A stretch of 64,000 nt of DNA from Brachionus rotundiformis (lineage: Eukaryota > Rotifera > Eurotatoria > Ploima > Brachionidae): the NCBI GenBank assembly GCA_016802295.1, contig JAESIW010000064.1, forward strand, positions 666,748-730,747, read 5' to 3'. The notes below the pieces were generated by a model. That model searched no databases. It saw only the letters and a list, made by a program, of their open reading frames with translations, and was not told where the DNA came from. How positions within the stretch are numbered: position 1 is the stretch's first letter; each line of letters starts with the position of its first letter. The translations under genes and the position numbers were made by a program. Positions 59,096 to 64,000 of the stretch are shown in pieces.

Positions 59096-59337
59096 TAGTC
59101 TGGTTATTATCAGCTAAAAATTTTTATATTTCGTTCAAATTTAAAAAATCATAAAAAACAAGGACTAGATTAATTTTTCTTAAAATTAAAAATTCGATTC
59201 TGTTAATATGAGACAATGAAACCAAAACAAAATTCGGATCTTTATTTTCGACAAGCTCTGTAAGGTCTTGGTAAAGTTTTATGGAATTTCGTAAGCTAGT
59301 GTCTATTTTATCTTTATTAGGCTCGTAAACAGCGTTA

Positions 59338-59767
59338 ATGAGCTCTAATTAATCGAATATAGTCAGGGTCGATTTCGATTAGACCATATAGTGAAGCTGA
59401 CGGCTTATCTCTTGGCATGTTAAATACATATCTAATAGCCTTAATCTGAATGCTTTCCAAAGATAGTGCATTTTAATTATACAATTTAAATAAATTTTCA
59501 TTTTGAAAAATCCATTTCGAAATGCTGCTCCATGAGTTTTTTGAGCACATTTTGTTTTTTTTGTTCTCCTGAAGTTGGTAGACCAAGATCTTTCTGTCTA
59601 AACATCATTTTCTCGACCGTTGATCTTGTCTAGCCATCCAAATCAGATCTGAATTGAGTTTGATTAAGTCAACTAGTCTATGCGGATCTTCAAAACTTGT
59701 TCAGAGCAAATCTCATTACAACATACTGTATAGACTTTAGTTTCCTAAGAGGACCACATTCGAAAAC
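59338..59767 (-). mobile_element. Fragments of a non-LTR (LINE) retrotransposon C-terminus
   Basis: Minus strand: FECGPLRKLKSIQYVVMRFA (about 59690-59767) and, further along, LSLESIQIKAIRYVFNMPRD plus SASLYGLIEIDPDYIRLIRA (59338-59466), each closed by stops. The pattern L-x(2)-I/L-Q-x-K-A-x-R-x(2)-F-x-(L/M)-P-R-x(4)-(S/A)-L-Y is the usual segment after the RT domain in jockey/CR1-like LINEs. Two scraps of similar type in one orientation suggest a deleted or nested copy. No reverse transcriptase or endonuclease core remains. Confidence 0.65.
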
Positions 59768-59874
59768 CATTAGATAAAACAGTATTTCATTAAATATAAA
59801 GTGTTCAATTTTTTTTAATTTTAAATAAATTATTAGATTTGATTATTTAAAAAAAGTTTATTTTTAAAAATAGT

Positions 59875-61288
59875 TTATTTTTTTGGCGTTTTAATATTTA
59901 TATTAGTGCAATATCCATATAAATCTTGATAAAATACATTCTTTTTGGCTTCTTTTAAAAGAAGTTCTAATTTTTCCTTGTTTTGAACATTTTCCATTTC
60001 TTGCTCAAATGCTTGAAGCTAAAAAAATGTGTATACATTTTTAAAAGAAAATTTCCAAATAATTTACCGTATCTGGGAAAAATTTTCCTTCAAAACCATT
60101 TCTAGTCTTTATTGGTTTAATATTTAAAATCGAATCTATGTAATAGACAGCTTCATCTATTCGACCCTGTTTCAGCAAAGCTATAGCTTTTAAATTATTG
60201 ACTAAAGTTAGATTGAATTTTTCAACAGATAAAGCAATTTCATAGGCAAAATTTGCTTCATTCTTAATCAAATGTTATAATTAATTTTAAAATTCGATTA
60301 ATCATTTCATACTTGTCTTAATGCTAATAAGAAACAGCAAGCCAATGCTGTATTGTTAGGTTTTGACTTGAAAGTTTCGGCTTGCTTCAGAACTTCTTGC
60401 ATTTTCTTAAAAGATTCTTTTGAATTCTTGATAAAAATTAATTTTATTTGGCAAAATTTTACAATTAGATATTACCATGTTTAACAAAGCTTCAAATGCA
60501 AGTCTCAAGTGTCCGAACGGTATCAATTGATTTTGTTTTTTTAGATAATTTTTTTTGTCTGGTCTTTCATTATTTTTAATTCTGCTAACAATAGTTTCCA
60601 AATACTGGTCAAAAACCTGAATGGCTAAATCGTTTCTTTTTTCAATTATAAATTTGTTCATTATTAAAAATGAAGTTAGCTGGCCCATCAATGAGGGTTT
60701 AATTTCTTCATCATTCAAAGCTTCAATAATTTTTTCACTGTTATCCAAAAGATAGCAAATTTTAGTAAAACGTTCTCCAAATTTTTCATCTTTGTCAATT
60801 AGGAGTAAATTTTTTAATCTAAATTTCAAAATAAAAAATATATTTAATTTTTGATATTAATTTTCAAATTTATTTTCACTTCTTGAATGCTTTAAGAATA
60901 ATTTCCAAATCTTGTTCACTTTTGCTTAAAAGTAAAAACATGTTTAAATCTTGCTGATCTATTTCATCTTGATTATTTGTAATTGACTCTTCAAGACGTT
61001 TCCTTATTGAATCTTTGACAAAATAAGCAATTTAAATTAGAAGCATTTGAATTTTTACCAAATAATCCATGACTAGCCTTGTTAGTTGCATTTAACCTAG
61101 CATTTCTGTATTCATTAACTCCAAATACTGAAGCATCATAAATTGATCGTTTATCTTAAATTTTTTAATATTAAAAAATAATTAAATTTCTAATTTAATA
61201 ATCTCTTAATTTTATTTGGTAAATTACTGGCAAAATGAATTGGTTGTCTTTGAAGGACTCTGACAAATGTTTTGAAAAAAAGTAACAT
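59875..61288 (-). CDS. PTCD2: Pentatricopeptide repeat domain protein 2, mitochondrial (PTCD2), 7 exons
   Basis: Minus-strand exons 61228-61288, 61059-61154, 60880-61012, 60476-60818, 60313-60426, 60068-60262 and 59875-60018 join perfectly to 361 residues (human PTCD2 is 388); introns are 46-73 bases. The N-terminus MLLFFKTFVRVLQRQPIHFA is basic/hydrophobic like a mitochondrial presequence. Then KRSIYDASVFGVNEYRNAR, DSIRKRLEESI, a KFGERFTKICYLLD block matching the vertebrate KFGPLFMRLCYELD, helical-repeat pairs, NTALACCFLLALRQNEANFA and KFFPDTLQAFEQEM near the C-terminus. PTCD2 is a mitochondrial RNA-binding protein needed for cytochrome b mRNA processing and complex III. The exon chain and presequence support the call; individual PPR motifs are degenerate, as in the vertebrate protein. 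Confidence 0.85.
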
Positions 61289-61695
61289 ATTTCAATATTT
61301 TTTCAATTTGATTGTTACAATTTAAAATTTATATATGCATTTTTATTTAAATTTAATTTTATCTGAATCTAACTTTCAAAAACCGTAGATTATAAGATAT
61401 TTTTTCCTTTAAATTATATTAAATTTTCAAATATATTTGATTTAATTTAGTTTGGGAGATATCCAGGCAGATTGGAATGGAGCCTGGTCCTTCCCTTCAG
61501 TCCAACGAGTAGAATAAAATGATATTTAATATTTTTAAATAATAAATGAAATAAATAAGTTGTTATAGTCCCGATTATTTGATAAAATATTAAATCATAA
61601 TTTTTTTTTTAACCAAGGATTTATGTAGAGAATCTACTATGGGTTTATTTTAATTAATTTATAAAAAGATGATTTATTTTGTCTTTAAATACAAG
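61289..61695. other. Upstream region of PTCD2, nothing recognised
   Basis: AT-rich. A 60-base GC-richer patch at 61450-61510 (TTTGGGAGATATCCAGGCAG, GGAGCCTGGTCCTTCCCTTC) stands out and may be a retroelement 3' scrap, but no second copy is in the window. It should contain the PTCD2 promoter. Confidence 0.4.
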
Positions 61696-62040
61696 TATAT
61701 TTAAAATTCAAGCGTTTTAATTCTTCAATCTAATATCAAAAGTTATAAGATTTGAGCGTTGAATCGACTTTTTAACACCAGAAGCACCACACAAGTCATT
61801 TGACTCGTTTTAAATAAATAATTTAAATTTTAGTATCTTTTGAACAGACAGTACAAATAAATAAATCGTATTTGAATTATGTTTATTTTATAGTTTTCAA
61901 TTTTTAAAAATTCATCAATCTTTAAAAAATTACTCTTATATTTTCTAAATATTTTAGACTAAAAAAAGCATCAAAAATGCTTGGTGCTAGTAGTATTAAC
62001 TTGTGATAGTTTAAAACAAATAAAAGGCAAATATTAAAGC
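61696..62040 (+). repeat. Repeat family copy 2 (core 61783-61988, 206 bases)
   Basis: The core begins AGCACCACACAAGTCATTTG and ends TCAAAAATGCTTGGTGCT. Its left flank (TTAACACCAGA) is the reverse complement of the right flank of copy 1 (TCTGGTGTTAA), so the true inverted ends may extend to TTAACACC/GGTGTTAA. Same orientation as copy 1, 2.97 kb apart. Confidence 0.6.
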
Positions 62041-63648
62041 CTCATTTATCTATATTTTTTATCATATCATATTTTTTTGTCAAAAATTTTTAACTAAAAG
62101 ATCAAATTCCTAGTATTTACTAATTTTATTGATTCATAGTTACAACCTTAATTTTCATAATTAAATTTTGTTGCCAAGACACTTCACTCAACAGTAAATG
62201 TTTGTGTGAGTGTGTTTAGCATTTGCTAATTTCACCATTTTAAGTTTATCTGTAAATTTATGAATTTTTGATTTATGTGATCAAATTTATATAGTCTTAC
62301 TAATCAAGTAATTGCTGAAACTACAATCGAATTGTGAGATAAAAAATTTATCAAATATTTTTTTTTAATTTTTAAGAACAGAAAATGCTTTTTGACTATA
62401 GATATTAAAGAAATATGAACATAAAAAAATTCTTATTAATTGTTGCTAATAAAAGTTTTCTTTAAAAATAAAATCTAAGATAATAATTTTAACTTTAAAA
62501 GAATATATCGTTCTATTTTAAAAAATGTGCTTGCATTTTGATAATATTATCATATAATTTCAAAGCTATTTACCACTCTGATAATTTTATAGAATTTATA
62601 AAATGATAAAAAGTCTATATAAATTCATTTCTTTAAGTGAAAAAGCAAAATGGATTTTATTTTATAAAAATCACATCAAAAATCTCGCTTTTATTGCTCG
62701 TTTATTTTTAATAATTTTATTTTTTGTCTTTATTTATTGCATATACCAGAAAAATGCATGTTCATATAATAAATTATATATCATTTTATATACACAGAAA
62801 ATTTTGCTCAGTTTTATGAAGCTAATCAACAGACAAATATTTTAACTAGTTTAAAAATAGGAAATTTAATTTTGTTGCTTAGCGGCCGAGATCGGTAACT
62901 CAGCTGAAGCCTCATTTTTTTTGGTGATTTTTGGTATAAAAAGAACATTTCATTTTTCTATTTTTATCAAAATTCAACTCAAAACTTAAGAAGAAAAATA
63001 TCAGCAATGTTTATAGCAATGAGCTCGAGTTATTTTGTTGTCAGGCGACAATTTTTGGAAAAGAGGGCTCAGTCTTGGAGATTTAGCGCTAATTAGGGTG
63101 ACTCAATTAATGTTTCCAAGGATTTTAAGAGATTATTAATATATAAGATTTAGAAGCCGGCAATGTAAGTGAATATTGCTAGGAGACAAAATATTTTGTG
63201 ACTATGCGAATATGGATTAGGTTACAAAACAAAAATATAATTTTATAAGACTTAAATTGCACATATGTGATTCATTTAAGACTAAATATATTTAGACTCA
63301 GTCTCAGAAGCCATTAAAGCCATACACGCTGACTAAATAGCTGCATATAAATCATACTTTTGACAATGAAATCCTAATAGAGTTTTATTTTTTAAATCAC
63401 TAGTGCTATAAGTGTAGTAGCTATTAGCAAAAAGTATTTGCTTGTTGCTAAAAAGAAAGTTTGTTGATGTACATTAGTTTCAATTGTTGGTGCAATTTTT
63501 CTTTTTTAAAGTTAACAAGAAGCTTAAAGTCATCCAAATATACTCTCGTGACTATAAATTCAAAGCTTAAATATCTATGTTTTTTTTATTTTATTGAAAC
63601 AAGTTTTTTAAATTTTAGATTTACTAATTCACTTAAACGCCTTTCAAG
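62041..63648. other. Intergenic region upstream of beta-tubulin
   Basis: Open frames at 62603-62845 and 63461-63652 are AT-rich translations without domain character and are not called. The segment 62880-63130 is more GC-balanced than its surroundings and contains a TATA-like word (annotated separately). The stretch ends in AAATTTTAG (acceptor at 63618), 30 bases before the tubulin ATG, so part of it is probably a 5' UTR intron or a trans-splice outron. Confidence 0.45.
62935..62943 (+). promoter_or_regulatory. Possible TATA box of the beta-tubulin gene
   Basis: TATAAAAAG follows a short GC-containing stretch (GCGGCCGAGATCGGTAACTC, 62882-62901). It lies about 700 bases upstream of the start codon, reasonable only if a 5' UTR intron ends at 63618. 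In DNA this AT-rich the word alone is weak evidence. Confidence 0.25.
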
Positions 63649-64000
63649 ATGAGAGAAATTGTTCACATCCAAGCTGGCCAATGGTAATTTAATTGGCACT
63701 ATTTTTTTTTTTCTATGAAATTTTTTTAAACATGCTTTTTTAAAGTGGTAACCAAATTGGAGCCAAATTTTGGGAAGTAATTGCTGATGAGCACGGCATT
63801 GACCCCACTGGTACCTACCACGGTGATTCCGATTTACAATTGGAGAGAATTAATGTGTACTTTAACGAGGCCACTGGTGGCAAGTATGTGCCACGTGCTG
63901 TATTGGTAGATTTGGAGCCAGGCACCATGGACTCTGTGCGCTCGGGTCCTTTCGGTCAAATATTCAGACCAGACAACTTTGTGTTCGGCCAATCTGGCGC
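63649..64000 (+). CDS. Beta-tubulin, 5' part, cut off by the window end
   Basis: Exon 1 is 63649-63683 (MREIVHIQAGQ plus two bases) and exon 2 runs from 63746 to the window end (CGNQIGAKFWEVIADEHGID and onward to FRPDNFVFGQSGA), about 97 of some 450 residues. The sequence is almost invariant beta-tubulin: MREI is the N-terminal tetrapeptide through which excess tubulin triggers decay of its own mRNA, and GQCGNQIG forms part of the nucleotide pocket. The 62-base phase-2 intron after codon 11 interrupts the Cys codon. The more GC-rich, codon-biased exon 2 fits a highly expressed gene. An AG acceptor lies 30 bases before the ATG. The partner of alpha-tubulin in microtubules, cytosolic and ciliary. 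Isotype cannot be told without the C-terminal tail. Confidence 0.97.

Noticed and set aside
62603..62845. 80-residue open frame with a hydrophobic segment (FLIILFFVFIYCIYQ)
   Set aside because: Looks like a membrane protein, but Ile/Phe/Tyr/Lys-rich frames are expected here by chance; no conserved feature, upstream signal or exon partner.
1..64000. CRISPR arrays, bacterial operons or defence islands
   Set aside because: The window is eukaryotic, with spliced genes throughout; no array-like spaced repeats were seen.

Overview
The window is nuclear DNA of a small animal. It is very AT-rich, genes are split by GT-AG introns (many only 45-65 bases, often with acceptors of the form TTTTAG or TTTTAAG), and the recognisable proteins are metazoan: a CCDC88/Girdin coiled-coil protein, a giant RNF213-type AAA+ ATPase, an EEIG/FAM102 protein, prefoldin subunit 1, PTCD2, an archaemetzincin and beta-tubulin. 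Base composition, intron size and protein character would suit a monogonont rotifer or a related small spiralian, but this is inference from style and not from a diagnostic marker.

Layout. 1-3.0 kb: no gene seen. 3.0-7.7 kb (+): CCDC88/Girdin-like gene, 5 exons. 8.8-24.3 kb (+): RNF213-like gene, 7 exons, 4,713 residues when joined in frame. 24.3-27.6 kb: long empty spacer. 27.6-34.4 kb (+): three tandem, diverged EF-hand genes sharing a C-terminal module. 34.7-36.5 kb (+): sperm-tail PG-rich (SHIPPO/STPG) gene. 37.1-39.0 kb: DNA-transposon graveyard, with a SWIM-zinc-finger element with terminal inverted repeats and a decayed Tigger/pogo transposase. 40.3-43.4 kb (+): EEIG/FAM102 gene. 45.1-45.7 kb: a hammerhead-like motif and a non-LTR reverse transcriptase scrap. 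46.8-47.5 kb (+): a likely 2-oxoglutarate/Fe(II) oxygenase. 49.6-50.6 kb (+): archaemetzincin. 50.9-52.8 kb (+): two small single-pass membrane protein genes. 52.9-53.3 kb (-): prefoldin subunit 1. 55-59.8 kb: repeat-rich stretch around a secreted lipocalin gene (-), with two long inverted repeats, two dispersed repeat families, a GC-rich island, a broken gene and LINE scraps. 59.9-61.3 kb (-): PTCD2, 7 exons. 63.6 kb to the end (+): start of beta-tubulin, cut by the window edge.

The genes are mostly unrelated housekeeping and ciliary/cytoskeletal functions, not a pathway cluster. The most interesting points are: the RNF213 homologue keeps its AAA3/AAA4 ATPase motifs and the RZ zinc finger but appears to lack the RING finger; the tandem EF-hand family; the recurring T-rich AG acceptor directly upstream of start codons, consistent with spliced-leader trans-splicing or 5' UTR introns; and several intact-looking inverted-repeat elements. 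Exon joins were made by eye from frame, splice sites and protein similarity recalled from memory, so they need transcript support.
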